Shown here: positions 16,731-25,825 of the stretch, in pieces
Position numbering within the stretch: the first letter of the stretch is position 1
Layout of the letters: every line of letters begins with the position of its first letter
Program-made: the position numbers and the translations under genes
Origin: Metabacillus sp. B2-18
GTDB taxonomy: Bacteria > Bacillota > Bacilli > Bacillales > Bacillaceae
Reading direction: 5' to 3'
DNA length: 64,000 nucleotides
Assembly (NCBI RefSeq): GCF_021117275.1
Contig: NZ_CP088245.1
Location: 1,215,501 to 1,279,500, forward strand
Notes under the pieces: model-generated
The model's database searches: none
Seen by the model: the letters and a program-made list of their open reading frames with translations, nothing else
What the model was told of the DNA's origin: nothing

Positions 16731-17945
16731 GTGATTACGTTAAATGAACTGAAGAACCAATCAAAAGCATGTTCATGTGGAAATAACCATTATGATATTT
16801 TAATTGATGACATTGTTATTAGTGATCAAGCATTACAGGAAGTTGTTCCATATTTAGAAAGTAAAAAATTTAAAACGGTTGCGATTATTGCAGATGTATA
16901 TACCGATGATGTGGCTGGAAAAACGATTTCAAATCTACTATGTGAAGCAAACATTGCTAACTCTAAATCGATTCTTCAGCCAAATGCTCAGGGAGATGTA
17001 GTTGCAGATGAAGTAGCATTAATTGAAGCCATGTTAGGTATACCTCAGGATGTTGATGTTGTAATCGCTGTTGGATCCGGCACAATTCATGATATTGTTA
17101 GATTCGCAAGCTTTAAAATGAGGAAACCTTTTATTTCTGTTCCAACAGCCCCCTCTGTTGATGGCTTTAACTCAATGGGAGCCCCTGTCATTATTAAGGG
17201 GGTAAAACTAACGTATCAAATGCAATCCCCTCTTGCTGTATTTGCTGATCTTTCCATTCTTAAAGGTGCACCGAAAGAAATGATTGCAGCAGGTTTTGCT
17301 GATATGATTGGAAAGTATACCTCGTTAGCTGATTGGAAGTTTTCACATCTTGTTGCAAATGAACCATACTGTCCCTTGTCTGCACGATTAACACAAGAAG
17401 CTCTGAATGGATGCGTGAATTCTATTGACCAAATTATACAAGCGGAAAAAGACGGTCTAAAAATTCTAATGGAATCGCTTATTCAATCGGGCTTAGCCAT
17501 GCTTTTAGTTGGTCATTCATCACCTGCGTCAGGCGGTGAACATCATCTTTCGCATTTTTGGGAAATGAACTTTATTAAGAATTCTAAACCACAAGTTCTT
17601 CATGGAGCAAAAGTAGGGGTTTCTACCCAGTTAGTATTAGATTTATATAAGAATCAGATGTTGGAACTAATTTCTTCGAACGATAAACTTAAAGAACTAT
17701 CGACAAATCAAGCAGGAGCAGTACTTGAACAGCAACATGAGCTAATTCAAGTAATAAAAGCGTTACCTAAATCTAGTGACATTGCTGGCATGATTAAGTC
17801 ATTACAAGGGGCAGTTACTCCGTCGGATCTTGGTATACCATCAGAACTTGTTTCAGACAGTTTAAGGAAAGCACATAAATTAAGAGATCGTTACACGATG
17901 TTAAAGTTTTGGAATGAACATGTAGGCCTACATGAATATGTATAA
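16731..17945 (+). CDS. araM: sn-glycerol-1-phosphate dehydrogenase AraM (EgsA)
   Basis: 404 residues, GTG start after AGGGGGAACAAAA. It belongs to the iron-containing alcohol dehydrogenase/dehydroquinate-synthase-like fold. AVGSGTIHDIVRFAS is the NAD-binding loop, PFISVPTAPSVDGF the substrate region, and the metal-binding residues lie in GFADMIGKY and VGHSSPASGGEHHLSHFWE. B. subtilis AraM reduces dihydroxyacetone phosphate to glycerol-1-phosphate, the precursor of heptaprenylglyceryl phosphate, and is encoded in the ara operon although it has no role in arabinose breakdown. Here it follows araR by 53 nt, so it is probably co-transcribed with the repressor rather than with araBDA. A terminator follows. 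Confidence 0.9.
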   Translation: MITLNELKNQSKACSCGNNHYDILIDDIVISDQALQEVVPYLESKKFKTVAIIADVYTDDVAGKTISNLLCEANIANSKSILQPNAQGDVVADEVALIEAMLGIPQDVDVVIAVGSGTIHDIVRFASFKMRKPFISVPTAPSVDGFNSMGAPVIIKGVKLTYQMQSPLAVFADLSILKGAPKEMIAAGFADMIGKYTSLADWKFSHLVANEPYCPLSARLTQEALNGCVNSIDQIIQAEKDGLKILMESLIQSGLAMLLVGHSSPASGGEHHLSHFWEMNFIKNSKPQVLHGAKVGVSTQLVLDLYKNQMLELISSNDKLKELSTNQAGAVLEQQHELIQVIKALPKSSDIAGMIKSLQGAVTPSDLGIPSELVSDSLRKAHKLRDRYTMLKFWNEHVGLHEYV

Positions 17946-17974
17946 AAGAACCTTAGATAGATATATTAATATGG

Positions 17975-18010
17975 AAAAGACCAAATTACTTAATTATTGG
18001 TCTTTTTTTT
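17975..18010 (+). terminator. Terminator of araR-araM
   Basis: Arms AAAAGACCAA (17975-17984) and TTGGTCTTTT (from 17997), followed by a run of Ts. Confidence 0.87.
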
Positions 18011-18033
18011 GTCGTGAAACAGCTTTCCGTACA

Positions 18034-18144
18034 CACGTACGTACATATATTTTGTCGAAATAAGAAATGTACTAAATAAATATAAAAAAAGTTGTTGACA
18101 TGTACGAACAGGTATAATAATATAAGATTAAAGAAGCGCTTACA
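18034..18144 (+). promoter_or_regulatory. araN promoter with AraR-like boxes and a cre-like site
   Basis: TTGACA (18095-18100), 17-bp spacer, TAATAT (18118-18123). One AraR-like box, ATGTACGAACAGGTAT, fills the spacer, and a second, CACGTACGTACATAT, lies upstream at about 18034-18048. A cre-like AAGAAGCGCTTACA sits at about 18131-18144. Same architecture as the promoter at 9.85 kb. Confidence 0.78.
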
Positions 18145-18234
18145 TAACAAATAGAAAAACTTACAAAAATAGATCGTACTCCATTGTTAAGTAAGTCTCC
18201 TTTTCTATCAAATAGCATCTGGGGGGAATATAAA

Positions 18235-19599
18235 GTGTTTAAGAAATCCAAAAAGAGATTAAGTAGATTCTTATTAGTCAGTATGTTAATTGTTGTTGTA
18301 GGAGGAGTCTTAGGAGCTTGTAGCAGCAGCTCAGGCGGAGAAGCAGAAGATGGGAAGAACTTAACATTTATGTTTAGTGGTCAACCACAAGAACAAACAG
18401 CCTATAAAGCAGTTGTAAAAAAATTCGAAGAAGCAAATCCTGGAGTAAAAGTTAAAGTTGTTGTAACAGCACCAGACCAATATGATACTAAATTACAAGC
18501 AGCAATTGCTGGTAACAGTCTTCCGGATGTTTTCTTCTATAATCCCGGTAACTTAAAGGCTTATGTAAACTCAGGTGTTTTAAAGGATATTACTGATTTA
18601 GTAGAAAATGCTGAAGGTGTTGATTTAACTAAAATATGGGAATCCGGTATAAGCAAATACCGTTATGATGGAGAAAATATGGGACAAGGTGCTCTATATG
18701 GGGTTCCAAAGGATTTAGGGCCATTCGCTTTCGGGTACAACAAAACAATGTTTGAAGAAGCAGGTATTCCACTTCCTGATCCAGACAAACCATACACTAT
18801 GGAAGAATTTGTAGAAGTTACAAAGCAGTTAACAAAAGATACAGATGGTGATGGGAAACTTGATCAATGGGGAACTGGACTTAACGTAAACTGGTCATTA
18901 CAACCATTTGTATGGAGTAATGGAGCAGATTGGTTAGATGAAACAAATACAAAGGTAACCGTTGATGATCCTAAATTTATTGAAGCATTACAATATTTTG
19001 CAGATTTGCAAAATGTTCATGGTGTAACACCATCTATTGCTGAAGCTCAAACACTTGATACGTACCAAAGATGGATGCAAGGACAAATCGGTTTCTTCCC
19101 AGTTGGTCCTTGGGATATGCCAGCTTACAATGATTTAAAATTCGAATATGATTTAGCGCCATGGCCGGTTGGTGGAACTGGTGAAACTAAAGCATGGATC
19201 GGTTCTTTAGGTATTGGTGTATCTGAAAAAACGAAGAATCCAGAGCTTGCTGCAGAGCTTGCACTTTATTTATCAGCTGATGAAGAAGGTCAACAAGCTC
19301 TAGTGGATCAACAAGTGCAATTACCTAACAATACTGATGTAGCTGAAGCATGGGCTGCTGATACATCAATTAAACCAGCTAACAAAGAGGAATTCTTACA
19401 GATTATAGGTGAGCATGGACGTGATCTTCCAACGAACTTCACTTACACAGGTGAATGGTATGATGAGTTCTTCAAAAATATCCAACCTGTAATTGATGGT
19501 GACAAAACAGCTGAAGAATACGTAAAAGAAGCACAACCTAAAATGCAAAAATTATTAGATAAAGCTATTGAGCAGGAAGAGCAATCTAAGAAAAAATAA
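18235..19599 (+). CDS. araN: Arabinose-oligomer ABC transporter substrate-binding lipoprotein AraN
   Basis: About 454 residues from the GTG at 18235, placed after GGGGGGAA; an in-frame start at 18184 lies before this ribosome binding site. A lipoprotein signal peptide ([15 protein letters not shown]) ends in the lipobox VLGAC, so Cys is lipidated and the protein sits on the outer membrane face. The rest is an extracellular solute-binding family 1 fold, including [13 protein letters not shown], a [12 protein letters not shown] loop and [10 protein letters not shown]. With AraP and AraQ it would import arabino-oligosaccharides. No ATP-binding subunit is encoded nearby; such importers in Bacillus share the MsmX ATPase. 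The hairpin after the stop probably keeps binding-protein mRNA more abundant than permease mRNA. Confidence 0.87.
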   Translation: MFKKSKKRLSRFLLVSMLIVVVGGVLGACSSSSGGEAEDGKNLTFMFSGQPQEQTAYKAVVKKFEEANPGVKVKVVVTAPDQYDTKLQAAIAGNSLPDVFFYNPGNLKAYVNSGVLKDITDLVENAEGVDLTKIWESGISKYRYDGENMGQGALYGVPKDLGPFAFGYNKTMFEEAGIPLPDPDKPYTMEEFVEVTKQLTKDTDGDGKLDQWGTGLNVNWSLQPFVWSNGADWLDETNTKVTVDDPKFIEALQYFADLQNVHGVTPSIAEAQTLDTYQRWMQGQIGFFPVGPWDMPAYNDLKFEYDLAPWPVGGTGETKAWIGSLGIGVSEKTKNPELAAELALYLSADEEGQQALVDQQVQLPNNTDVAEAWAADTSIKPANKEEFLQIIGEHGRDLPTNFTYTGEWYDEFFKNIQPVIDGDKTAEEYVKEAQPKMQKLLDKAIEQEEQSKKK

Positions 19600-19604
19600 A
19601 AATA

Positions 19605-19640
19605 AATAAGGTGCTAGATTTAACTAGCACCTTATTTTAA
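19605..19640 (+). terminator. Intercistronic hairpin between araN and araP
   Basis: Thirteen-bp arms AATAAGGTGCTAG (19605-19617) and CTAGCACCTTATT (19624-19636) followed by TTAAAG. It can act as a partial terminator or as a 3' stabiliser of the araN message, giving more binding protein than permease. Confidence 0.8.
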
Positions 19641-19694
19641 AGTATTAAGCTATTTATTCGTGTTAGTACCCTTTAAGAGAAATGGGGAGGAAAG

Positions 19695-20585
19695 ATGAAA
19701 ACTACGTCTAAGCTTTATCGGGAAGAGCGAAGAAATGCCTATCTATTTATTGCAGCACCAGTTATAGGGTTTTTAGTTTTTATTCTAGTACCTGCGTTAT
19801 ATTCCATTTATGGTTCATTCACAAACTGGAATGGATTAGGTCAAATGAATTTTATTGGACTTCAGAACTATATTGATTTAATTAGTGATGAATCCTTCCA
19901 TAAATCGATGTTCAACACATTATTTCTAATGTTAGGTATTCCAATTGGTATCATTTTGGCATTATTACTAGCACTAGGATTAAATAGAGCAATATTTGGA
20001 ACACAGTTTTTTAGAGTTGTCTATTATATTCCTGTAATCTCATCGATTGCGGCTGTTGCGATTTTATGGCAATGGGCTTATAACGGTGATTACGGATTAG
20101 TAAACCAATTTTTAGAAAAGTTAGGAATCGATGGTCCTAGCTGGTTAATGGATAAAGATACTGTTAAACCAGCCCTTATTATTATGACTATTTGGAAAGG
20201 CCTTGGTTATAGCATGTTATTATATCTTGCTGCTTTACAAAGTGTGCCAAAAACGTATTATGAAGCCGCTAAACTTGACGGAGCTAATGCATTTCAAGTG
20301 TTTAAAAATATAACACTTCCTATGGTGAAACCAGTTACGTTTTTTATCGTTGTAACAAACATTATTGCAGGGGCGCAAATTTTCGTTGAAGTCCAAGTTA
20401 TGACACCTACTGGTGGACCAGAATTTTCTTCAGCAACGGTCGTATTTTATATTTGGCAAAAAGCATTTGGTAACTTTGAAATGGGATATGGATCGGCAAT
20501 GGCAGTTGTACTTGGGTTGTTTATATTTATTGTTACTTTTATTCAATTTAAATTAAATGAGAGATCTTCATTTGAACTTGATTAA
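19695..20585 (+). CDS. araP: ABC transporter permease AraP
   Basis: 296 residues, ATG after GGGGAGGAAAG. Six membrane segments are visible, the first at residues ~14-37 (AYLFIAAPVIGFLVFILVP). It belongs to the MalF-like binding-protein-dependent permeases. The EAA loop is YYEAAKLDGANAFQVFKNI, which contacts the shared ATPase. It pairs with AraQ (next gene) to form the membrane channel for oligomers bound by AraN. The gene order N-P-Q matches B. subtilis, where these follow araM in one operon; here they have their own promoter. Confidence 0.87.
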   Translation: MKTTSKLYREERRNAYLFIAAPVIGFLVFILVPALYSIYGSFTNWNGLGQMNFIGLQNYIDLISDESFHKSMFNTLFLMLGIPIGIILALLLALGLNRAIFGTQFFRVVYYIPVISSIAAVAILWQWAYNGDYGLVNQFLEKLGIDGPSWLMDKDTVKPALIIMTIWKGLGYSMLLYLAALQSVPKTYYEAAKLDGANAFQVFKNITLPMVKPVTFFIVVTNIIAGAQIFVEVQVMTPTGGPEFSSATVVFYIWQKAFGNFEMGYGSAMAVVLGLFIFIVTFIQFKLNERSSFELD

Positions 20586-20610
20586 TAAAAGGAAGAAGGG
20601 AGTGTAAAAG

Positions 20611-21498
20611 ATGGAAGTTGGAGTAAATGCAAAAGTAGAAGCTAAAACGAAATTGAGATCAGTAAAATCAAGTACAAGGTTAACCAATATTATTATTTTC
20701 ATTTTTCTATCAATAGGGGCTTTATTCATGGTAGCACCACTTATATGGATGCTATCAACATCTTTTAAAGATATTCAAGAAGTATACGCTTTACCACCAG
20801 TTTGGATTCCTGAAACTTTTGATCCGATAAAGTATATTGAAATTTGGCAAAAAGGCCCATTATTAAGTGGGATTATAAATAGCTTAACTGTAGCATTATC
20901 AGTCACAATAATTGGAACATTTACATCAAGCTTAGCAGCATTTGCATTTGGTAAGTTGAATTTTCCGTATAAAAACCAGATATTTTTATTACTATTAACT
21001 GCAATGATGATTCCTTATCCAGTTGTTATGATTCCGCAATTTATGTTCTTCTCTAATATTGGATGGGTTGATACATTGCTTCCGCTTATTGTTCCGGCAA
21101 TATTCGGAAACATTATTATGATTTTCTTCTTAAGACAGTTTTTAACAAGCATTCCGAATTCTATCATTGAAGCAGCTAAGATAGACGGATGCTCTTATTT
21201 TAAAATTTTTTATAAGATCATTTTTCCGTTAATTAGGCCAGCAGTAGCAGCTCAGTTAATTCTATGGTTTATGACAATCTGGAATGATTATCTAGGTCCG
21301 ATTCTTTACCTTAATTCACCAGAAAAACAAACTTTACAGCTTGTTATCGCAAACTTTAACTCAACTTTTGCCATCCAAAGTGATTACCCATTAATCATGG
21401 CAGCATCTGTTGTGTCACTTTTACCTATGCTAATCGTGTTTATTATCTTCCAGAAACAAATTATTGAGTCTGTTGCTATTTCAGGTGTAAAAGGATAA
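20611..21498 (+). CDS. araQ: ABC transporter permease AraQ
   Basis: 295 residues, MalG-like permease with six membrane segments, the first at ~residues 28-47. The EAA loop reads IIEAAKIDGCSYFKIFYKI. A short charged N-terminus (KVEAKTKLRS) precedes the first helix. The ATG at 20611 follows GAAGGGAGTG. It starts 25 nt after araP and forms the second half of the transmembrane pore. The next gene is separated by a hairpin (21527-21560) and encodes an intracellular arabinofuranosidase that would process the imported oligomers. Confidence 0.87.
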   Translation: MEVGVNAKVEAKTKLRSVKSSTRLTNIIIFIFLSIGALFMVAPLIWMLSTSFKDIQEVYALPPVWIPETFDPIKYIEIWQKGPLLSGIINSLTVALSVTIIGTFTSSLAAFAFGKLNFPYKNQIFLLLLTAMMIPYPVVMIPQFMFFSNIGWVDTLLPLIVPAIFGNIIMIFFLRQFLTSIPNSIIEAAKIDGCSYFKIFYKIIFPLIRPAVAAQLILWFMTIWNDYLGPILYLNSPEKQTLQLVIANFNSTFAIQSDYPLIMAASVVSLLPMLIVFIIFQKQIIESVAISGVKG

Positions 21499-21526
21499 AA
21501 GATCATACAACATTAAAACATCATGT

Positions 21527-21565
21527 AAGGTGGCTCATACTATTAATTGTAGCCACTTTTCCTTT
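21527..21565 (+). terminator. Hairpin between araQ and the GH51 gene
   Basis: Arms AAGGTGGCT (21527-21535) and AGCCACTTTT (21551-21560) followed by CCTTT. Probably an attenuator or processing stem inside the operon, since no new promoter is evident before the next gene. Confidence 0.7.
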
Positions 21566-21588
21566 ACTTAAAAAAAGGAGGAAAAAAG

Positions 21589-23085
21589 ATGAAGCGTGTT
21601 AGTTATTTTGCAGATAAAAATTATAAAATCGGTGAAGTAGATCCTAAGTTATTCGGTTCATTCATTGAACATCTAGGTCGAGCAGTTTATACAGGTATCT
21701 ATGAGCCAGAACATCCTCTTGCAGATGAAGATGGATTCAGAAAAGATGTGATGGATCTTGTAAAGGACCTTAATGTACCGATTGTCCGTTATCCAGGCGG
21801 AAACTTCTTATCAGGTTATGACTGGACAGATGGAATTGGTCCTAAAGAAAAAAGACCAACAAGGCTTGATCTTGCATGGAGAACAACAGAAACAAATGAA
21901 GTAGGAATCGATGAGTTTATGAAATGGGCGCACAAGTCCAATATTGAAGCAATGTTAGCGGTTAATTTGGGAACAGGTACACCAAAAGAAGCTGGTAACC
22001 TTGTTGAGTATACTAATCACCCAGGAAATACATATTGGAGTGATCTTCGTATTCAGAATGGTCAAAAAGATCCTTATAACGTAAAAGTCTGGTGTTTAGG
22101 AAATGAAATGGACGGACCTTGGCAAATTGGTCAATTAAATGCTGAAGACTATGGGAAAAAAGCAAGAGAAGCAGCGAAAATCATGAAATGGGTTGATCCA
22201 ACAATAAAACTAGTTGCATGTGGTAGCTCGACTGCAGAAATGCCAACATTCCCTGAATGGGATCGTGTTGTTTTAGAGCATTTATACGAACATGTTGATT
22301 ATATTTCTTGCCATCGTTATTACGAAAATCTTGGTAATATTAATGATTTCCTAGGTTCTTTTGCAGATATGGATCACTTTATTAAAACAATTGCTAGTAC
22401 AGCAGACTACGTTCAAGCAAAAAATCGAAGTAAAAAGAAAATGTACATTTCATTTGATGAATGGAATGTATGGTATCAAAAAAAGGTTGAATTAAAAGAT
22501 TGGGAGATAGCGCCTCCAATTTTAGAAGACAATTATTCATTGTTAGATTCACTAGTTTTTGGTGGACTATTATGTACCCTATTACAGCATGTTGACAGAG
22601 TCAAAATGGCGTCACTTGCTCAATTGGTGAATGTTATCGCACCAATTTTCACTCAAAAAGGTGGCCCTGCCATTAAGCAAGCAATCTTCTATCCTTTCTA
22701 TCAAGTATCCAATTTCGGAAGAGGGGTAGTGTTGAATTCCCTGGTAGAATCACCAAAGATTGAAACGAATAAGCACGGTGAAATTCCGTTAGTGCAATCC
22801 TCAACAACTTATAATTCAGTTGACAATACGTTAAGTATCTTCGCGCTAAACTGCTCTGAGGATGATGACTTTGTCCTTGATGCACAATTCCGATCCTTTG
22901 GTCAGGTGAAAGTCATCGAACATTTGGTCATGGATGGAACGAATCTTGATGCGACAAATACTTTTGAAGCACCTGATAATGTAAAACCTAGTCAAATTGA
23001 TTCAACTAGCAAAACAGGTGATCACTTAGAAATTAAGTTACCAAAAATGTCATGGAACATGATCAGATTACAATGTGAATCTTAA
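21589..23085 (+). CDS. abfA: Intracellular alpha-L-arabinofuranosidase, GH51 (AbfA)
   Basis: 498 residues, matching B. subtilis AbfA (500). TIM barrel with KLFGSFIEHLGRAVYTGIYE near the N-terminus and VRYPGGNFLSGYDWTDGIGP. The acid/base Glu is in CLGNEMDGPWQ and the nucleophile Glu in ISFDEWNVWYQ. A C-terminal beta-sandwich follows from about residue 385. No signal peptide. It removes terminal alpha-L-arabinofuranose from short arabinan and arabinoxylan oligomers after import. An AAAGGAGG ribosome binding site precedes the ATG. It is distinct from the second GH51 at 29.9 kb, so the two probably differ in linkage preference. Confidence 0.92.
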   Translation: MKRVSYFADKNYKIGEVDPKLFGSFIEHLGRAVYTGIYEPEHPLADEDGFRKDVMDLVKDLNVPIVRYPGGNFLSGYDWTDGIGPKEKRPTRLDLAWRTTETNEVGIDEFMKWAHKSNIEAMLAVNLGTGTPKEAGNLVEYTNHPGNTYWSDLRIQNGQKDPYNVKVWCLGNEMDGPWQIGQLNAEDYGKKAREAAKIMKWVDPTIKLVACGSSTAEMPTFPEWDRVVLEHLYEHVDYISCHRYYENLGNINDFLGSFADMDHFIKTIASTADYVQAKNRSKKKMYISFDEWNVWYQKKVELKDWEIAPPILEDNYSLLDSLVFGGLLCTLLQHVDRVKMASLAQLVNVIAPIFTQKGGPAIKQAIFYPFYQVSNFGRGVVLNSLVESPKIETNKHGEIPLVQSSTTYNSVDNTLSIFALNCSEDDDFVLDAQFRSFGQVKVIEHLVMDGTNLDATNTFEAPDNVKPSQIDSTSKTGDHLEIKLPKMSWNMIRLQCES

Positions 23086-23116
23086 AATTTTACTAACTTT
23101 AAGGAGAGATTATACT

Positions 23117-24088
23117 ATGTCAGAATTCACAATTAAAAATCCACTTATTGAGCAACGAGCGGATCCTTGGATATATAAACACACAGATGGTTACTATTAC
23201 TTCACTGCATCCGTTCCTGAATATGACAGAATAGAACTACGTCGATCGAAAACCATTGAAGGATTAACAAATGCAGATGCAAAGGTTGTATGGGTAAAAC
23301 ATGAGAGCGGCTTAATGAGCGCAAATATATGGGCACCGGAAATTCACTATATCGATGGAAAGTGGTACATCTATTATGCGGCTGCGAGAACCTCTGAAAC
23401 GAAGGACGGTTTATTTGACCACCGTATGTTTGTTCTTGAAAATTCATCAGCTAATCCATTAGAAGGTGAATTTATTGAAAAAGGTCAAATAAAAACGAAG
23501 TGGGAATCCTTTGCATTAGATGCAACTTCTTTTGAACATAAAGGTGTTAGATATTTAGTTTGGGCGCAAAAGGATCCGGAAATTTTCGGGAACTCAAACT
23601 TGTACATTTCTGAAATGGAAAATCCATGGACACTTAAAGGTGAACAAGTATGTATTACAACACCTGAATATGATTGGGAAAAAATCGGCTTCTTAGTAAA
23701 TGAGGGAGCTGCAGTATTAAAGCGTAATGGCAGAATATTTATTACTTTCTCAGCAAGTGCAACAGATTTCAATTATTGTATGGGGATATTAACAGCAGAT
23801 GAAAATAGTGATCTATTAGATCCTTCTTCTTGGCACAAAACGTCTGAGCCTGTTTTTGTTACATCAGAAGAAACAGGACAATATGGACCAGGGCATAATA
23901 GTTTTACAGTTTCTGAAGACGGATCACAGGATATTCTTGTTTATCACGCAAGAAACTATAAAGAAATTGAAGGTGACCCATTGTATGATCCAAACAGACA
24001 TACACGAGTTCAGCCGATTTCTTGGAATGAAGACGGAACACCTCACTTCGGGGTACCAGTTCCAGACGCTAAAAAAGTGAATAATTAA
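23117..24088 (+). CDS. GH43 family enzyme, probable exo-alpha-L-arabinofuranosidase
   Basis: About 323 residues from the ATG at 23117, which has AAGGAGAG 8 nt upstream; an upstream in-frame start inside the GH51 3' end has none. A five-bladed GH43 propeller with no signal peptide: RADPWIYKHTDGYYYFTAS carries the base Asp, then NIWAPEIHYIDGKWYIYYAA, ALDATSFEHKGVRYLVWAQ, FLVNEGAAVLKRNGRIFITF with the acid Glu, and GPGHNSFTV. The single-domain form without a C-terminal module fits the exo-acting arabinofuranosidase subfamilies. It likely works with the two GH51 enzymes on arabino-oligomers in the cytosol. Exact linkage cannot be told from sequence. Confidence 0.83.
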   Translation: MSEFTIKNPLIEQRADPWIYKHTDGYYYFTASVPEYDRIELRRSKTIEGLTNADAKVVWVKHESGLMSANIWAPEIHYIDGKWYIYYAAARTSETKDGLFDHRMFVLENSSANPLEGEFIEKGQIKTKWESFALDATSFEHKGVRYLVWAQKDPEIFGNSNLYISEMENPWTLKGEQVCITTPEYDWEKIGFLVNEGAAVLKRNGRIFITFSASATDFNYCMGILTADENSDLLDPSSWHKTSEPVFVTSEETGQYGPGHNSFTVSEDGSQDILVYHARNYKEIEGDPLYDPNRHTRVQPISWNEDGTPHFGVPVPDAKKVNN

Positions 24089-24096
24089 GAAGTAGG

Positions 24097-24126
24097 AAAG
24101 GCTGAAGTGTATTCAGCCTTTCTGTA
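24097..24126 (+). terminator. Hairpin between the two GH43 genes
   Basis: Arms AAAGGCTGAA (24097-24106) and TTCAGCCTTT (24112-24121), loop GTGTA, then TCTG. A weak terminator or mRNA-processing stem. Confidence 0.65.
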
Positions 24127-24222
24127 TGTAGATGAAGAAGATAATAGGTTAAGTGATAGGGTTAAACACTTTATTTTAATGGTATCTTATCGACTCTATG
24201 AAAAGAAAAGTGAGGGATAAAT

Positions 24223-25554
24223 ATGATATTTCCACAAGAACCAGTGAAATATGACTTGTACGATCAATCAATTGCAGATCAAGAAGAATTATGGACGATC
24301 CATAATGTCCATGATCCTGCATTATATAAGGACGGAGATACTTATTATGTTTTTTCAACAGATGCAAAAGTAGGTGGTGTGCCTAAAGGAGGAATACAGG
24401 TTCGAAAATCTAAGGACCTAATCAACTGGGAATGGGTAGGTCATGCATTTGATACTATTCCAAAAGATGCTTACGAGTGGACAGGTGCAAAGGGATTATG
24501 GGCACCAGACGTGACAAAATATGGAGATACCTATTATTTGTATTATGCTGCTTCACAATTTGGAGAAAACCAATCATTTATAGGTGTTGCAACAAGTCAA
24601 TCAATTGAAGGTCCATGGAAAGATCAAGGTGAGGTTATCAAAACAAAACAAGGTGAAAGTGATCCAAATGCGATTGATCCTAATATCACATTTGATGAAG
24701 AAGGAAATCCATGGATGGTCTACGGGTCTTTTTTTGGTGGGATTTTTGTTGCTCGTATAGATGAGAATACAGGAAAGTTAAAGGAGAAAGGCAACGGTAC
24801 CTTAATTTCCAAGAGACATCTTTCAGTTGAGGGAGCTGTTGAAGGGCCTTATATTGTCTACCATCCTACTTATAAAAAATATTACTTATTTGTTTCATAT
24901 GATTCGCTATTTAAAGATTACCATATACGTGTTGCAAGAGCAGACAAAATCGAAGGACCTTACATAGATTGTAATGGAAATGAAATGACCAATATTGATT
25001 TGCCTCCAAATGAAGTTGGGATGAAAGTGTTGGGAGGATATAAATTTGGTAAAGAAGAGGGGTGGATTGGGCCTGGACATAATTCGGTATTAAAAGATGG
25101 TGAAGACTATTATGTTTGTCACCATGCAAGAGGTGAGAAGACCAGAAAACATCACGCACTTCATATTAGAAGAATTCTCTGGACAGATGATGGATGGCCA
25201 TTAATATCTCCAGAAAGATATGCGGGTGAAAAGGAGCAACCGATTAATTCAACGTTTATGGTTGGAAATTGGGAAATCCTTCATTTGGATAACAATTACC
25301 ATGAGCAAATACAATCGGAATCACTTCATTTTTTATTTGACGGTAGGTTTGAGGGATCGAAGGATGGATATTGGTCACATAAAGGGGAAAACCATTTTGA
25401 GTTTTTCTTGAATTGTAACAATGGAACTTACCAAGTATTAGTACTGGCAGCTTGGGATTGGACCTTATGGAGACCAACTATGGTATTTGCAGGGAAAAAT
25501 TCTAGTGGGGAAGTAATTGTAGGGAAAAAAGTAGAAAAACCACTAAACTTGTAA
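24223..25554 (+). CDS. Intracellular GH43 arabinanase-like enzyme
   Basis: 443 residues, ATG after GAGGGATAA, no signal peptide. The GH43 propeller starts with NVHDPALYKDGDTYYVFST (base Asp), followed by GLWAPDVTKYGDTYYLYYAA, IDPNITFDEEGNPWMVYGS, EGAVEGPYIVYHP (acid Glu region) and GPGHNSVLKDGEDYY. A C-terminal beta-rich domain (about residues 340-443) resembles the one attached to Abn2-type arabinanases and is also present in the secreted enzyme at 10 kb. It would shorten imported arabinan oligomers. Whether it is endo- or exo-acting is uncertain. A long AT-rich regulatory region then precedes araB, so this is likely the last gene of the araNPQ transcript. Confidence 0.82.
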   Translation: MIFPQEPVKYDLYDQSIADQEELWTIHNVHDPALYKDGDTYYVFSTDAKVGGVPKGGIQVRKSKDLINWEWVGHAFDTIPKDAYEWTGAKGLWAPDVTKYGDTYYLYYAASQFGENQSFIGVATSQSIEGPWKDQGEVIKTKQGESDPNAIDPNITFDEEGNPWMVYGSFFGGIFVARIDENTGKLKEKGNGTLISKRHLSVEGAVEGPYIVYHPTYKKYYLFVSYDSLFKDYHIRVARADKIEGPYIDCNGNEMTNIDLPPNEVGMKVLGGYKFGKEEGWIGPGHNSVLKDGEDYYVCHHARGEKTRKHHALHIRRILWTDDGWPLISPERYAGEKEQPINSTFMVGNWEILHLDNNYHEQIQSESLHFLFDGRFEGSKDGYWSHKGENHFEFFLNCNNGTYQVLVLAAWDWTLWRPTMVFAGKNSSGEVIVGKKVEKPLNL

Positions 25555-25628
25555 GGATGAATTTTTGCTGTTTTATACATTTTTAATGCAAAAATACAAC
25601 TATTTCTTAGAAAATAATGAAATTTGTA

Positions 25629-25750
25629 TTGAAAAATATCAAATAAGTGCTAAAATTTAATTAAGGTTATACGTATAAGTTATGATTTGTGAATTTTTCG
25701 TTTAAGTTGTATACGAAATCATAATAATTATCTAAAATTTGTACGTATGA
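25629..25750 (+). promoter_or_regulatory. araB promoter region with three AraR-like boxes
   Basis: A candidate TTGAAA (25629-25634), 16-bp spacer, TAAAAT (25651-25656). AraR-like boxes follow: GGTTATACGTATAAGT (about 25665-25680), AGTTGTATACGAAATC (about 25705-25720) and AAATTTGTACGTATGA (25735-25750), with centres about 40 and 30 bp apart. This suggests looping or co-operative repression of the araB-araD-araA genes. No good cre site was seen here. Confidence 0.68.
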
Positions 25751-25825
25751 TAATAATGAAATATTGATAAATTGATAAATTGATAGTTAATTAAATAGTA
25801 ACTGGAAGAATCGGGGGGATTTTAA

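Noticed and set aside
25660..25682. TTATACGTATAA near araB as another copy of the sodA-type dyad
   Set aside because: The half-sites are contiguous without the 6-bp spacer and the sequence fits an AraR-like box in the arabinose promoter better.
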